From the NCBI GenBank assembly GCA_964449075.1, contig CAYVBJ010000006.1:1-64000 (forward strand): a DNA stretch of 64,000 nucleotides, written 5' to 3'. The notes beneath the pieces were generated by a model. The model was not told the DNA's origin, did no database searches, and worked only from the letters and a program-made list of their open reading frames with translations. Every line of letters begins with the position of its first letter. Positions within the stretch are counted from its first letter, which is position 1. Positions 23,982 through 34,219 of the stretch are shown here, piece by piece. The position numbers were made by a program, and so were the translations under genes. Source of the DNA: CAYVBJ01 sp964449075. Its GTDB lineage: Bacteria > Bacteroidota > Rhodothermia > Balneolales > Balneolaceae.

Positions 23982-25619
23982 ATGCCAACCAAATATATCT
24001 TTGTCACCGGCGGGGTGACATCTTCATTAGGAAAAGGAATTATTTGTGCTTCTTTAGGGCGACTACTCGTTGCCCGCGGATTGCGCGTAACAATTCAGAA
24101 GCTTGATCCTTATATTAATGTTGACCCCGGTACCATGAATCCCTATGAACATGGAGAAGTTTACGTTACGGATGACGGTGCAGAAACAGATCTTGACCTG
24201 GGGCATTACGAACGCTTCCTGGATGTGCGAACCTCTCAGACAAACAATGTGACAACCGGGCGGGTCTACTTTGATGTTATCAGGAAGGAGAGACAAGGTG
24301 CCTATCTTGGAAAAACCGTCCAGGTGATTCCGCATATTACAGATGAGATAAAGTCGCATGTTTTGAAGCTGGGGCAATCAGGCGATTATGACGTAGTTAT
24401 TATTGAGATTGGCGGCACTGTTGGCGATATCGAAAGTCTTCCTTATATCGAAGCGATGCGCCAGATGCGTTATGATGTTGGCCGCAAAAACACTTTATCG
24501 ATTCATCTTACACTTGTGCCGTACCTCGCTGCCGCCGGTGAGCTGAAAACAAAACCGACACAACATTCTGTCAAAACGATGTCGGAAAGCGGTTTGAGTC
24601 CCGATGTGCTGGTATGCCGATCCGTCTATCCGCTTGACCGGAGCATCCGTGGAAAAATTGCACAGTTCTGTAATGTTGAAATTGAAGATGTAATTGCCTC
24701 ACTTGATGCAGAAAGCATTTATGAAGTCCCGCTTTTAATGCAGAAAGAGGGACTGGATGCCCGGGTGATTGAAAAACTTGAACTGGAAACCGGGGAACCG
24801 GAACTTGAACGCTGGATTAATTTTGTAGAGCGTGTGAAGCATCCGGAGCATGAAATTACGATCGGACTGATCGGGAAATATGTGGAACATCACGATGCCT
24901 ATAAATCAATTGTGGAAGCACTGATACACGGAGGGGCCGAGAATAACTGCAGGGTGAATATCAAATGGATTCAATCAGACTTTCTGTCAGAAGACAACAT
25001 TAAATCTCGTCTTGAAGGGCTTTCGGGTATTTTAGTTGCTCCCGGTTTTGGCGGACGCGGTATCGATGGTAAACTGGCGGCTGTCAAATATGCTCGAATC
25101 AATAAAATACCTTTTTTTGGTATTTGTCTTGGAATGCAGTGTGCAGTGATTGAATTTGCGCGAAATATTTGTGGCCTCCGGGAAGCAAACAGTACTGAAT
25201 TTGATGAGGCTACACCGTACCCGGTTATCGATCTGATGCCTGACCAAAGAGACCTGGAAAATAAAGGCGGTACCATGCGGCTTGGGAAATATGAGTGTAG
25301 CCTGACCGAGGGTTCAAAATCAAAAGAGGCTTATGATACCGGTTTTGTTGCTGAACGTCATCGCCATCGCTTTGAACTGAACAATAACCTGAGAGAAAAA
25401 CTGGCTGAAAATGGACTGGTTATAGCAGGTGTAAACCCGGAAAGAGATCTTGTAGAGATTATTGAACTTGAAGACCATCCTTGGTTTGTAGGTGTTCAAT
25501 TTCATCCTGAACTCAGAAGCACAGTTTATGACCCGCATCCGCTTTTCTGTGCTTTTGTGAACGAATCTTTAAAAAAAAATCTTGAACTTTCAGGAAGAAT
25601 AGAAAAACAGGTACTTTAA
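23982..25619 (+). CDS. pyrG: CTP synthase
   Basis: A 545-residue CTP synthase converting UTP, ATP and glutamine to CTP. The N-terminal synthetase domain opens with KYIFVTGGVTSSLGKGI, containing the P-loop. The C-terminal class I glutamine amidotransferase domain has the nucleophile C382 in GICLGMQCA and the HPEL histidine-glutamate pair near residue 510. The start is the ATG at 23982, because the family begins directly at this point; the upstream in-frame 20 residues look like untranslated leader. A Nudix gene starts immediately at the stop (GTG directly after TAA), so they are translationally linked. Confidence 0.97.
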   Translation: MPTKYIFVTGGVTSSLGKGIICASLGRLLVARGLRVTIQKLDPYINVDPGTMNPYEHGEVYVTDDGAETDLDLGHYERFLDVRTSQTNNVTTGRVYFDVIRKERQGAYLGKTVQVIPHITDEIKSHVLKLGQSGDYDVVIIEIGGTVGDIESLPYIEAMRQMRYDVGRKNTLSIHLTLVPYLAAAGELKTKPTQHSVKTMSESGLSPDVLVCRSVYPLDRSIRGKIAQFCNVEIEDVIASLDAESIYEVPLLMQKEGLDARVIEKLELETGEPELERWINFVERVKHPEHEITIGLIGKYVEHHDAYKSIVEALIHGGAENNCRVNIKWIQSDFLSEDNIKSRLEGLSGILVAPGFGGRGIDGKLAAVKYARINKIPFFGICLGMQCAVIEFARNICGLREANSTEFDEATPYPVIDLMPDQRDLENKGGTMRLGKYECSLTEGSKSKEAYDTGFVAERHRHRFELNNNLREKLAENGLVIAGVNPERDLVEIIELEDHPWFVGVQFHPELRSTVYDPHPLFCAFVNESLKKNLELSGRIEKQVL

Positions 25620-26093
25620 GTGAGTATCTCTTCTTATTCCGGAAAATTGAGAGTTCGTACAGGTGCTCTGATATTTCGAAGAAAATCCGTTCTTCTGGTA
25701 AAGCAGCATGTCCCCACACTTCAAAAAGATGTCTGGCTTCTCCCGGGCGGCGGAGTGGAATTCGGAGAAAAACTTGAAGAGGCGCTGAAAAGAGAAGTGA
25801 AAGAGGAGACTCTTCTGGATATAGAAACAGAGAAGCTGCAATTTGTCCACGAATATTATCAAAATGAACATCATGCAATGGAATTTTATTTTCACTGTAT
25901 TCCTAACGGCGAAGAACCTGAACTTGGTAAAGACCCGGAGCATGATTCTTCTGCCCAGGCCCTGGTTGATGTGAAGTACATTTCACTCGATAAGCTAAAC
26001 CAATATGATCTGTTTCCTGTTTTTTTAAAAACAGAGTTGCCTCTGCTTACAATCAGGCGAGAACCCATTAAATTTTTCAGTACCTGGCAATAA
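25620..26093 (+). CDS. Nudix hydrolase
   Basis: A 157-residue Nudix pyrophosphohydrolase. The Nudix box begins at GGGVEFGE and runs through REVKEETLLDIE, giving the GX5EX7REUXEE core with its catalytic glutamates. The usual glycine after EEx is leucine here. The family cleaves nucleoside diphosphates linked to another moiety; the substrate cannot be predicted. The start is a GTG directly abutting the pyrG stop, with zero spacing, so translation probably depends on ribosomes finishing pyrG. This pairing may hint at nucleotide-pool sanitation, but that is inference. Confidence 0.87.
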   Translation: MSISSYSGKLRVRTGALIFRRKSVLLVKQHVPTLQKDVWLLPGGGVEFGEKLEEALKREVKEETLLDIETEKLQFVHEYYQNEHHAMEFYFHCIPNGEEPELGKDPEHDSSAQALVDVKYISLDKLNQYDLFPVFLKTELPLLTIRREPIKFFSTWQ

Positions 26094-26245
26094 AGATTAT
26101 CAGAAATAAATAAATACCGGAAATATCTTTTTACGGCTGAGATCAATCAATTTAGTTCAAAGACGAAACAATTTTTTTATATTAAACATAGTCTAATTTC
26201 AATTCATGCCGATTAGATTTGATCGGTGTAAAACAGATAAACGAA

Positions 26246-27913
26246 ATGAGAATTCGCTATTTACTATTTGCAGTTTTAATCACCTTTATGTTCACTTCGT
26301 GCAGGGCGCCGGAGGACAGCTATATTATTCATAGTGTAAACGGTTATACCTTTTTAGATGATGTTTTAACCGAGTTTGATGCAATAGCCTTTAGTGAAGG
26401 AAAAGTTGAAGCTATCGGAACTTTTGATGACATGATTGATGAATACAGCCATTATGAAGCAATTGATGGAAATGGCAATACACTGCTTCCGGGGCTGATA
26501 GATGCTCATGGCCATGTGATGGGGCTCGGTTTCCAGGAGCTCGATGTGGATGTATCCGGCATTGAGTCACTTGAAGAGACACTGGAAAAGGTCAAAACAT
26601 ATGCGGAGGAAAATCCTGATCTGGAGTGGATTCGCGGCAGGGGATGGAACCAGGTGCTGTGGGAAGAGAATGAGTTTCCGACAGCAGCCGATCTCGACAG
26701 CGTTGTTCCCGACCGCCCGGTTTGGCTTCGAAGAGTTGACGGCCATGCGGGCTGGGCAAACACAAAAGCGATGGAAATGGCAGGTATTAGCCGCGACACA
26801 CCTGATTTACAAGGCGGGAAAATTCACCGGGATACAAGCGGAGATGCAGTCGGTATATTTATAGATGCTGTCATGAGTTATATCGAAAGAGAAATCCCCG
26901 AAAGGACAGAGGAGGAACGGGAACTCGCACTGGAGCTGGCAATGGCGAAAATGTCGGAGCATGGCCTTACCAGTGTTCATGATGCAGGAATAGGAGCAGA
27001 CGACTGGAATCTCTATAAAAAATTTGCAGATAATGACAGTCTCATAACCAGGATTTACGCAATGATCAGGGGAACCGGTGAAACGTTTGATGAGTTATCT
27101 GAAAACGGGCCAATTGAAAATTATGCCGATGATATGCTGGCACTCCGGAGTGTTAAAATATCTGCTGATGGTGCTTTGGGAAGCCGGGGAGCTGCAATGA
27201 TTGAGGATTATTCGGATGATCCGGGAAACGAAGGGCTTCTTTTTTATGACCAGGATGAGCTGAATGCAATGCTTGTTAAAGGTTTGTCAGACGGCTACCA
27301 GATGAATATTCATGCAATTGGTGATGCAGCTAACCGCCAGGTTCTGGATGCCTTTGAACATGCTTATTTAGAAGTACCCGGTGCAATCGAGTTGAGAAAC
27401 CGGGTTGAACACGCCCAGATTGTACAGCTTGAAGATATACCCCGTTTTGAAGATCTGGGACTGATTGCGTCAATGCAGCCTACTCATGCTACAAGTGACA
27501 TGAATATGGCCGAAGACCGGGTTGGGCCCGACAGGATAGAGGGGGCTTATGCCTGGCAGAAATTTTTGGAACAAGGTACTTTAATTGCCGCCGGATCGGA
27601 TTTTCCGGTCGAGGATGTAAACCCGTTTTTTGGATTGTATTCTGCTGTTACGAGACAGGATCATGAAGGGATGCCGCCGGGAGGCTGGTACGCCGAAGAA
27701 TCACTCAGCAGAGAGGCTGCACTTAAAGCTTTTACCATTGACGCTGCCTATGCAGCCCACCAGGAGGATGAGATCGGGAGTCTGAAGCCGGGAAAATGGG
27801 CCGATTTTATTTTGGTTGACAGTGACTATTTTTCGATGCCTGTAACCGATATCTGGGAAGTGAGAGTTATTGAAACCTGGGTTGCCGGTGAAAAAGTTTA
27901 TTCAGAATATTAA
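26246..27913 (+). CDS. amidohydrolase lipoprotein, YtcJ-like
   Basis: A 555-residue metal-dependent amidohydrolase of the YtcJ/Amidohydro_3 group. The N terminus from the ATG at 26246 is a lipoprotein leader with lipobox FTSC, so the enzyme is probably anchored in the envelope. The metal-site motif is LIDAHGHVMG (about residue 80), with further ligands in VEHAQIV and AAGSDFPVEDVNPF (about 455). The last 40 residues (SLKPGKWADFILVD) rebuild the beta-sandwich domain. The longer frame starting with TTG at 26219 would mask the leader. It lies 1 bp before nadE, so the two are co-transcribed. The substrate is unknown. Confidence 0.88.
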   Translation: MRIRYLLFAVLITFMFTSCRAPEDSYIIHSVNGYTFLDDVLTEFDAIAFSEGKVEAIGTFDDMIDEYSHYEAIDGNGNTLLPGLIDAHGHVMGLGFQELDVDVSGIESLEETLEKVKTYAEENPDLEWIRGRGWNQVLWEENEFPTAADLDSVVPDRPVWLRRVDGHAGWANTKAMEMAGISRDTPDLQGGKIHRDTSGDAVGIFIDAVMSYIEREIPERTEEERELALELAMAKMSEHGLTSVHDAGIGADDWNLYKKFADNDSLITRIYAMIRGTGETFDELSENGPIENYADDMLALRSVKISADGALGSRGAAMIEDYSDDPGNEGLLFYDQDELNAMLVKGLSDGYQMNIHAIGDAANRQVLDAFEHAYLEVPGAIELRNRVEHAQIVQLEDIPRFEDLGLIASMQPTHATSDMNMAEDRVGPDRIEGAYAWQKFLEQGTLIAAGSDFPVEDVNPFFGLYSAVTRQDHEGMPPGGWYAEESLSREAALKAFTIDAAYAAHQEDEIGSLKPGKWADFILVDSDYFSMPVTDIWEVRVIETWVAGEKVYSEY

Positions 27914-27914
27914 A

Positions 27915-29594
27915 ATGAAGATCAGGCTGGAACAATTAAACCCTGTTGTGGGTGATATAAAAGGGAATAGCAATAAGATCTTCGCCGCTTTAGAGAGAGC
28001 TGAGTCTGATTCGATCGATCTGCTCATCTTGCCGGAAATGATATTGACCGGCTACCCGGCTCAGGATCTGCTCGAAAAAGATGCTTTCAGGGAAATCTGC
28101 TACAGAGCCAATGATAATATCATAAAAAAGACAACTGGTACGGCTCTTCTGTTTGGCTCACTTACACCTAATAACTCCGGAACCGGCCGCAAATGTTTTA
28201 ATTCAGCAATTCTGGCTAAAGAGGGTAAACAAAGAGGAATTGCACATAAAACACTGCTCCCAACATATGATGTATTTGATGATCTGCGCTATTTTGAACC
28301 GAACAGCAGTTTTGAGTGTCTTGAGCTGGATGGATTACAGCTTGGTGTCACAATTTGTGAAGATATCTGGTATAACGAAAATGAGGTGCAGTATCACTAT
28401 TATGAAACAAATCCGGCTGAAGAACTAAAGAAGAGAGGTGCTGATTTCATCATCAATATTTCAGCATCACCTTTCACGAAATCTAAACATCAAAACAGGG
28501 CTGGCATGCTTCGCAATCATGCCAAAAGATTGCATTTACCGGTATTGTATGTGAACCAAACCGGTGCTCAGACAGATATTGTTTTTGACGGCGATTCGAT
28601 GGCAATTAACCGGGACGGACAAAGCACGGCTCATGCAGGCGCATTTCGTGAAGGATTCAGCGATGTAGTATTTGATGAAGAGAGTAAATTTTTGGAAAAT
28701 CTTTCGGATTCTGAGATTTATAAGTATCCCAAAAGTGTAGAAGAAAGACTCTTTGAGGCAGTGGTTCTCGGTATAAGTGATTATTTCCAAAAAACCGGGG
28801 TCACTGAAAAGGCGGTCATCGGACTGAGCGGGGGTATAGATTCTGCTCTCACAGCAGTACTTGCAACGGAAGCTTTGGGAAGTGATAATGTGGTTGTAAT
28901 CACATTACCCAGCAAATTCTCTTCTGAAGGAAGTGTAACAGATTCTGAAAAACTGGCTAAAAATTTGAATATAGAACTTCATGAAGTTGCTATAAAAAGT
29001 ATTGTGGAAGCGTTTGACCAAAGCCTGGAGCCCCTGTTTGAAGGAACGGAATTTGGTGTTGCTGAAGAAAATCTTCAGAGCAGGATCCGGGGTGATATTT
29101 TGATGGCCTATTCCAATAAGTTTGGTGATTTTTTACTTGCCACAGGTAACAAATCTGAATATGCAGTGGGCTATGCAACTCTTTACGGGGATATGAACGG
29201 GGCACTGGCTCCGATCGGAGACATTTACAAGTCAGAAGTCTTTTCCCTAGCACGCTGGCTGAATGAAGAATATTTTCAAAAGGAAGTTATTCCGGGAAGC
29301 ATTATCACTAAACCGCCAAGTGCAGAACTGCGACCGGATCAAAAAGATACGGATACCCTGCCAGAGTATGATACGTTAGATGACATACTTTTTCGTTACA
29401 TTGAATTGCAGCAAAGCAAGGAAAAGATATCTGAATTACATAAATCTGTAACGGTAGAGAAGGTAATAAGTCTTGTAGACAGAAATGAATTTAAAAGGTA
29501 TCAGGCTGCACCCATTTTGAAAATGACATCGAAGGCATTTGGGTCGGGCCGCAGATGGCCTATTGTTCAAAACTGGACCGGTCACGAATTTTAA
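27915..29594 (+). CDS. nadE: glutamine-dependent NAD+ synthetase
   Basis: A 559-residue two-domain enzyme. The N-terminal nitrilase-type glutaminase (about 1-270) has the catalytic cysteine C148 in TICEDIWY, a glutamate in LPEMILTGYPAQDLL and a lysine in HKTLLP. The C-terminal ATP-pyrophosphatase domain has the P-loop GLSGGIDSA at 303-311, and later TGNKSE and LYGDMNGALAPIGD. It amidates nicotinic-acid adenine dinucleotide to NAD+ using glutamine. The ATG at 27915 begins with KIRLEQLNPVVGDI, the family start; an upstream extension in the same frame overlaps the previous gene. It follows the amidohydrolase by 1 bp. Confidence 0.96.
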   Translation: MKIRLEQLNPVVGDIKGNSNKIFAALERAESDSIDLLILPEMILTGYPAQDLLEKDAFREICYRANDNIIKKTTGTALLFGSLTPNNSGTGRKCFNSAILAKEGKQRGIAHKTLLPTYDVFDDLRYFEPNSSFECLELDGLQLGVTICEDIWYNENEVQYHYYETNPAEELKKRGADFIINISASPFTKSKHQNRAGMLRNHAKRLHLPVLYVNQTGAQTDIVFDGDSMAINRDGQSTAHAGAFREGFSDVVFDEESKFLENLSDSEIYKYPKSVEERLFEAVVLGISDYFQKTGVTEKAVIGLSGGIDSALTAVLATEALGSDNVVVITLPSKFSSEGSVTDSEKLAKNLNIELHEVAIKSIVEAFDQSLEPLFEGTEFGVAEENLQSRIRGDILMAYSNKFGDFLLATGNKSEYAVGYATLYGDMNGALAPIGDIYKSEVFSLARWLNEEYFQKEVIPGSIITKPPSAELRPDQKDTDTLPEYDTLDDILFRYIELQQSKEKISELHKSVTVEKVISLVDRNEFKRYQAAPILKMTSKAFGSGRRWPIVQNWTGHEF

Positions 29595-29717
29595 TTTTGC
29601 ATCCGATGAAATGATTAAGCAAATTGTACTGCTATCCGTACAACCCAGTAATCACAAATACAGAACAGTTTATTAAGCAAACTGATAATTTCCATAAACT
29701 ACTAACTCAATCTCAAT

Positions 29718-31706
29718 ATGTTACGTCTGATCATTGTTTTTTCACTTTTTTTCAGTTCTGTTGCCATAGGTCAGGACAACGGAAACGATATTGAACATAA
29801 AAAAATACCGGTACAAAAAAGCTTGCTTCCGTTCGATAGCCCTCTTGGTACCGGTAACAATGAAAACGATGCTGCGGTTACAAGAGAACCTCTGGACGAT
29901 CTTCAGAAAGAACAGCTCAGCCGAATATCGGACGTATACAGAATGCATGTTCTCTCTATAGAGTCACAGCTTAAAGACGACCTGGTTCAGGCGGAATCAT
30001 ATATTAATGATGCACTTGCGTCTATACAGTCGTTGATGGACGACTATCCGGAAGTCCGGAATGAGAGAAGGTTTGCTGAGCTATATCGAACAGTGATGGC
30101 CGAGTACAGGGAGTTTTATGGAATATCAGAATCGGGCAATGAGGTTGAAGGAGAGATATTTGCCATTCAGGAAGAGTTATTTTCTGATTCTGACAACTGG
30201 ATTGCAGAGGGATATTCTCTTCCTGAAAATATTACGCTTAAAAAGACAGACGTGCCGCTGGTCCAAAACCGCCATGTAAACCGGCATTTGATGTATTACA
30301 CCATGCGCAGGCCTGATGTAATGGATCGGTGGCTTGAAAGGTCCGAAAAATATTTTCCGATGATGCGTGAAATTTTTAATGAAGTGGGAGTACCGGAAGA
30401 GCTGATTCACCTCTCAATGATTGAAAGCGGACTAGTTCCGATAGCAAGAAGCTGGGCATCAGCTGTTGGAATGTGGCAATTTATAAGAGCAACAGGAGCG
30501 ATGTACGGATTGGAAGTGAACTGGTGGATTGATGAGCGAAGAGACCCGGTAAAATCAACACGCGCAGCTGCCAGGCATTTGAAAGATTTATATAATATCT
30601 GGGGCGACTGGCACCTTGCCATGGCGAATTATAACATCAGCCCGAGAGGACTTCGGCGGGCGATCAGAGCTGCCGGCGGCGTAGAAGATTATTGGGTGGC
30701 ATATCCTTACCTGCCACGGGAGACCCGCGGTTATGTGCCAGGTTTCATCGCTGCGACTATGGTTGCAATGAATCCGGAAGAGTTTGGGTTTCAAAAAAAT
30801 TATAATGGTCAGCCGTATAAATATGATGTTGTTGACGTAGACGGGCTAATGCCGCTTGAAGTACTTGCTGAGGCTCTTAATATCTCATTAGCCGAGCTAA
30901 AAGATTATAACCCGGAACTTCTGCGATGGGCAACTCCTCCCGGAGACTCCTACCCGCTGAAAATACCCTCAGGCAAAAAGAATGAGTTTTTACTTGCATA
31001 CCGTGAAATTCCCAAAGAGAAGAGATCTCAGGAAGTGGCAATGCACACAGTAAACAGAGGAGAGACGCTCGGATTCATCGCAAGACGTTACGGCACTTCT
31101 GTTCGCGCTCTGTTTGAATCCAATGAAAATTTAAGTGCTACCATTTATCCGGGGCAGACAATCGTGGTTCCGGTTGCACCGGGATCTATGGAGACGATTT
31201 CAGCCGACCGGCCAAGCAATCAGCCAACACGTACCACATCCAGAAGCTCAAGGGCAAAAGTTCAGGCTCCGCCCAATACTACCGCGGTTTCATATACCGT
31301 TAAGAGCGGTGACACGATCGGGCATATTGCTGAGTGGCATGATGTGAGAGCATGGCAGATACGTGCCTGGAATGGCATTGGCAACACAATACGTGTAGGT
31401 CAGTCACTTACTGTACATGTACCAAACAGCAGGCGTGATTTTTACAGGCAGATAAACGGTCTGAAATTTGATCAAAAACAGAACCTTGAAAAGCGCCAGC
31501 GAAGCGGACAGAATATATTTGCTGATGTACCAAACAGCAGCCAGGATTCAGGGGAAGAGATATCCTATACAGTCAGACGAAATGAAACACTTAGCAGTAT
31601 TGCCAAAAAATTCGGGGTCTCGGTTGCCAGTATCCAGAGAATAAATAATTTAAACGGCACAAGAATTTATGCAGGTCAGGAGTTAAAGATAGAAAGGCAA
31701 TCATAG
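29718..31706 (+). CDS. LysM lytic transglycosylase, MltD-like
   Basis: A 662-residue exported murein hydrolase. A signal peptide (MLRLIIVFSLFFSSVAIG) is followed by a helical region, then an SLT domain (about 210-350) with catalytic E236 in MIESGLVP, and the ASAVGMWQF and AMANYNISPRGL motifs. Three LysM peptidoglycan-binding repeats follow at about 440-485, 525-570 and 618-660 (VNRGETLGFIARRYG, VKSGDTIGHIAEW, VRRNETLSSIAKKFG). It cleaves glycan strands in the periplasm and probably works in cell-wall turnover. The S41 protease gene starts 13 bp downstream, so the two form an operon of envelope functions. The leader is clean, which supports the ATG start. Confidence 0.93.
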   Translation: MLRLIIVFSLFFSSVAIGQDNGNDIEHKKIPVQKSLLPFDSPLGTGNNENDAAVTREPLDDLQKEQLSRISDVYRMHVLSIESQLKDDLVQAESYINDALASIQSLMDDYPEVRNERRFAELYRTVMAEYREFYGISESGNEVEGEIFAIQEELFSDSDNWIAEGYSLPENITLKKTDVPLVQNRHVNRHLMYYTMRRPDVMDRWLERSEKYFPMMREIFNEVGVPEELIHLSMIESGLVPIARSWASAVGMWQFIRATGAMYGLEVNWWIDERRDPVKSTRAAARHLKDLYNIWGDWHLAMANYNISPRGLRRAIRAAGGVEDYWVAYPYLPRETRGYVPGFIAATMVAMNPEEFGFQKNYNGQPYKYDVVDVDGLMPLEVLAEALNISLAELKDYNPELLRWATPPGDSYPLKIPSGKKNEFLLAYREIPKEKRSQEVAMHTVNRGETLGFIARRYGTSVRALFESNENLSATIYPGQTIVVPVAPGSMETISADRPSNQPTRTTSRSSRAKVQAPPNTTAVSYTVKSGDTIGHIAEWHDVRAWQIRAWNGIGNTIRVGQSLTVHVPNSRRDFYRQINGLKFDQKQNLEKRQRSGQNIFADVPNSSQDSGEEISYTVRRNETLSSIAKKFGVSVASIQRINNLNGTRIYAGQELKIERQS

Positions 31707-31719
31707 TTAAACGAGACAG

Positions 31720-33360
31720 ATGAAGTTTAAAAATTTAACAGCAGTAGCTGCAATCCTGCTGGTTTCATTTCTATTTGCAGCATTTATCAGGGATGGCGAC
31801 CCGTTTTTTGAGATAAAAAAACAGTTAACCATTTTTTCTGATGTTTATAAGGAGGTGGCAACCCAGTATGTAGATGAAGTTCCTCCGGGGCTTTTGATGG
31901 AAAGTGGTATTAATGCTATGCTTGAAAAGCTCGATCCCTATACGGTGTTTATCGATGAGGGTCAGCAGCAGCAGATGGAAATATTTTCCACAGGAGGTTA
32001 TGGAGGAATCGGGCTTGAAGCCGGATACAGGGGAGATCAAATCGTGATAATCGCTCCTATGGAAGGCTACCCGGCAGATCGGGCGGGATTGTTGCCCGGT
32101 GATATTATTTTAAAAATAAATGACCTGCAAACAAGTGATTTAACTCCTGAGGAGGTGCAGCAGTTAACGGTCGGGGATATCGGATCGGAAGTAACGCTTA
32201 CAATCAGACGGCCCGGCCTGGAAACTGAAATTGATTATACGCTTCAAAGAGAGCGTATAGATGTGAAGAATGTGTCTTTTGCCGAACGCTTCGGCGAGAG
32301 AAAAGAGTTTGCTTACCTTCAGTTAAGCCGGTTTGGTCAAAATTCTGCTGAGGAAGTTCGTGAGCAATTGATATCATTCAATCGTGAGCAACAGCTGGAG
32401 GGGCTCATTTTAGATCTGAGAAATAATCCCGGTGGTTTGTTGAATGAATCTGTTGATATCGTAGATAAATTCATTGAACCCGGTGTAACGGTTGTTGAAA
32501 CGAGAGGCCGGCATGAAGCACAAAACAATGTATATGCAACTGAAGAGACACCGTTATTTGAAGATCTGCCACTTGTTGTTTTGATTAATAACGGCAGTGC
32601 AAGTGCTTCCGAGATTGTCTCCGGCGCGTTTCAGGATCTTGACCGCGGAGTAGTTGTTGGTGAAAAGAGTTTTGGAAAAGGCCTGGTCCAAATCGTAAAA
32701 CCACTTTCTTACAATACCTCAATCAAAATAACAGTTTCCAAATATTTTATTCCAAGCGGAAGAAGTATTCAGGCAATTGATTACTCGGGCAGTGATTATG
32801 AGAAACAGAATACTGCTGAAGAAAACAGGTACAGATCTGTTTTTAAAACAAAAAACGGACGAACTGTCTATGATGGGAAAGGCATCGAGCCTGATATAGT
32901 AATTCCGAAAGAGAAACCTTCAATTCTGGAAACAGCCCTGATGCAGCGGAATCATTTTTTCTTCTTTGTTAATGATTATATATCTCAAAATGGCAGTAAT
33001 GAATTTAATGAAGGTATATTCGATGAGTTTATAGCGTATTTGCAAAATCAGAAGTTTGATTATGAAACGGAAGCTGACAGGCACCTTGCTCTGCTTGAAG
33101 AGAATTTAGACCTCTTTTCTGGAGCAAAAGAGGCTGAAGAACATCTGAACAACCTGGAAGAGATGCTTGCTGACAAAAAAAAGGAAAATATATCAGAAAA
33201 CAGGGACAACATATACAAGATGCTGGAACTTGAATGGGTGACAAGAAAAAAAGGCCAGGTGGAGAGACAAAAATTAATGCTTGAAAATGATGAAGCGTTC
33301 CGCAGAGCAATGAACTTGTTAGGTAATAAAGAAGAATATCAAACTATACTTAAACCATAA
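31720..33360 (+). CDS. S41 C-terminal processing peptidase (CtpA/Prc type)
   Basis: A 546-residue exported serine protease of family S41. After an N-terminal hydrophobic anchor or leader (about 7-22) comes a helical region and a PDZ domain (about 85-165, GGIGLEAG, GYPADRAGLLPGDIIL). The protease core has LDLRNNPGG, NNGSASASEIVSGA (active serine in SASASE) and GEKSFGKGLVQ with the catalytic lysine (GKG). A charged C-terminal extension of about 140 residues follows. Such enzymes trim periplasmic proteins and murein hydrolases; the adjacent lytic transglycosylase is a plausible partner, by analogy with Prc-Spr-MepS. The upstream gap is 13 bp and the downstream gap is 6 bp. Confidence 0.93.
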   Translation: MKFKNLTAVAAILLVSFLFAAFIRDGDPFFEIKKQLTIFSDVYKEVATQYVDEVPPGLLMESGINAMLEKLDPYTVFIDEGQQQQMEIFSTGGYGGIGLEAGYRGDQIVIIAPMEGYPADRAGLLPGDIILKINDLQTSDLTPEEVQQLTVGDIGSEVTLTIRRPGLETEIDYTLQRERIDVKNVSFAERFGERKEFAYLQLSRFGQNSAEEVREQLISFNREQQLEGLILDLRNNPGGLLNESVDIVDKFIEPGVTVVETRGRHEAQNNVYATEETPLFEDLPLVVLINNGSASASEIVSGAFQDLDRGVVVGEKSFGKGLVQIVKPLSYNTSIKITVSKYFIPSGRSIQAIDYSGSDYEKQNTAEENRYRSVFKTKNGRTVYDGKGIEPDIVIPKEKPSILETALMQRNHFFFFVNDYISQNGSNEFNEGIFDEFIAYLQNQKFDYETEADRHLALLEENLDLFSGAKEAEEHLNNLEEMLADKKKENISENRDNIYKMLELEWVTRKKGQVERQKLMLENDEAFRRAMNLLGNKEEYQTILKP

Positions 33361-33366
33361 GGTTTT

Positions 33367-34206
33367 TTGGGAAAAGCAGATTTACATACACATACCAGTT
33401 CATCAGACGGGGCCTGCGATCCTTCAGAACTTTTAAGACTCGCCAAAAAGAAAGCACTATCTACTCTTGCGATTACGGATCACGATACAATTGAAGGCTT
33501 TTTAAAAATAAGAGATGAAGCAGCTGCATTGCCCATTGAACTGTTAAGCGGTGTAGAAATAACAACCCACTATAAAAAAAAAGAGATTCATCTTTTGGCC
33601 TACTGCTTTGACCCTGAGAATGCAGATCTGTTGCGAATGCTTAAGAATCAGCGCAAAGCAAGACTTAAGAGAATGCAAATGATTTTGCATCAGCTTTCAA
33701 AAAAGGGTATTCAGGCGGATATCGATGAGGTCATTGCACAGGCAAGAGGTAAAAATGTGGGCAGACCGCATCTTGCATCAGTAATGATAAAAAAAAATTA
33801 CGTCAGCTCTGTTTCAGAGGCATTCATCCGATATCTTAGCACCGAAAAACTGGGAGATATACCTGTTGATTATATCGAAGTTCCTGAGTGTGTTGAAATT
33901 GTCTGTTCCGCAGGTGGTATCACATCCCTTGCACACCCGGTTGTAATCGGCAGTCAGGATATAATAGAAAAACTCCTTGCACTGAATATAGATGGTATTG
34001 AATGTATACATCCCAGTCACAATTTTGATAAACAGAAGACGTTTATTGAATTGGCAAAAATGAAAAACCTTTTAATTACGGGTGGAAGTGATTTTCATGG
34101 CACAGGAAGAGATTATGATCCTTATTTTGGAATTGTTACTCTAAGTGATAAATATCTGCAATCTATTAAAAGAATGTCGCAGCGGAGAATGGAAGCTTTA
34201 ATATGA
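33367..34206 (+). CDS. PHP-domain phosphoesterase (RNase AM/YciV-like)
   Basis: A 279-residue PHP-fold metal phosphoesterase. The N terminus has the metal-binding DLHTHTSSSDG, then ITDHDTIEGF, SGVEITTHY, LAHPVV and GGSDFHG, matching the YciV/TrpH group that removes phosphates from 3',5'-nucleotide bisphosphates or acts as a 5'-3' exonuclease on short RNA. The start is a TTG at 33367, 6 bp after the S41 protease stop, because the motif DLHTHT begins at residue 5 and no ATG precedes it in frame. It sits within the envelope operon, upstream of ribH, without an obvious functional link. Confidence 0.87.
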   Translation: MGKADLHTHTSSSDGACDPSELLRLAKKKALSTLAITDHDTIEGFLKIRDEAAALPIELLSGVEITTHYKKKEIHLLAYCFDPENADLLRMLKNQRKARLKRMQMILHQLSKKGIQADIDEVIAQARGKNVGRPHLASVMIKKNYVSSVSEAFIRYLSTEKLGDIPVDYIEVPECVEIVCSAGGITSLAHPVVIGSQDIIEKLLALNIDGIECIHPSHNFDKQKTFIELAKMKNLLITGGSDFHGTGRDYDPYFGIVTLSDKYLQSIKRMSQRRMEALI

Positions 34207-34219
34207 AAATGTTTAAAAA

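Noticed and set aside
29624..29643. Hairpin TTGTAC/GTACAA after nadE as a terminator
   Set aside because: Only 6 bp, with an 8-nt loop and no T-run after it.
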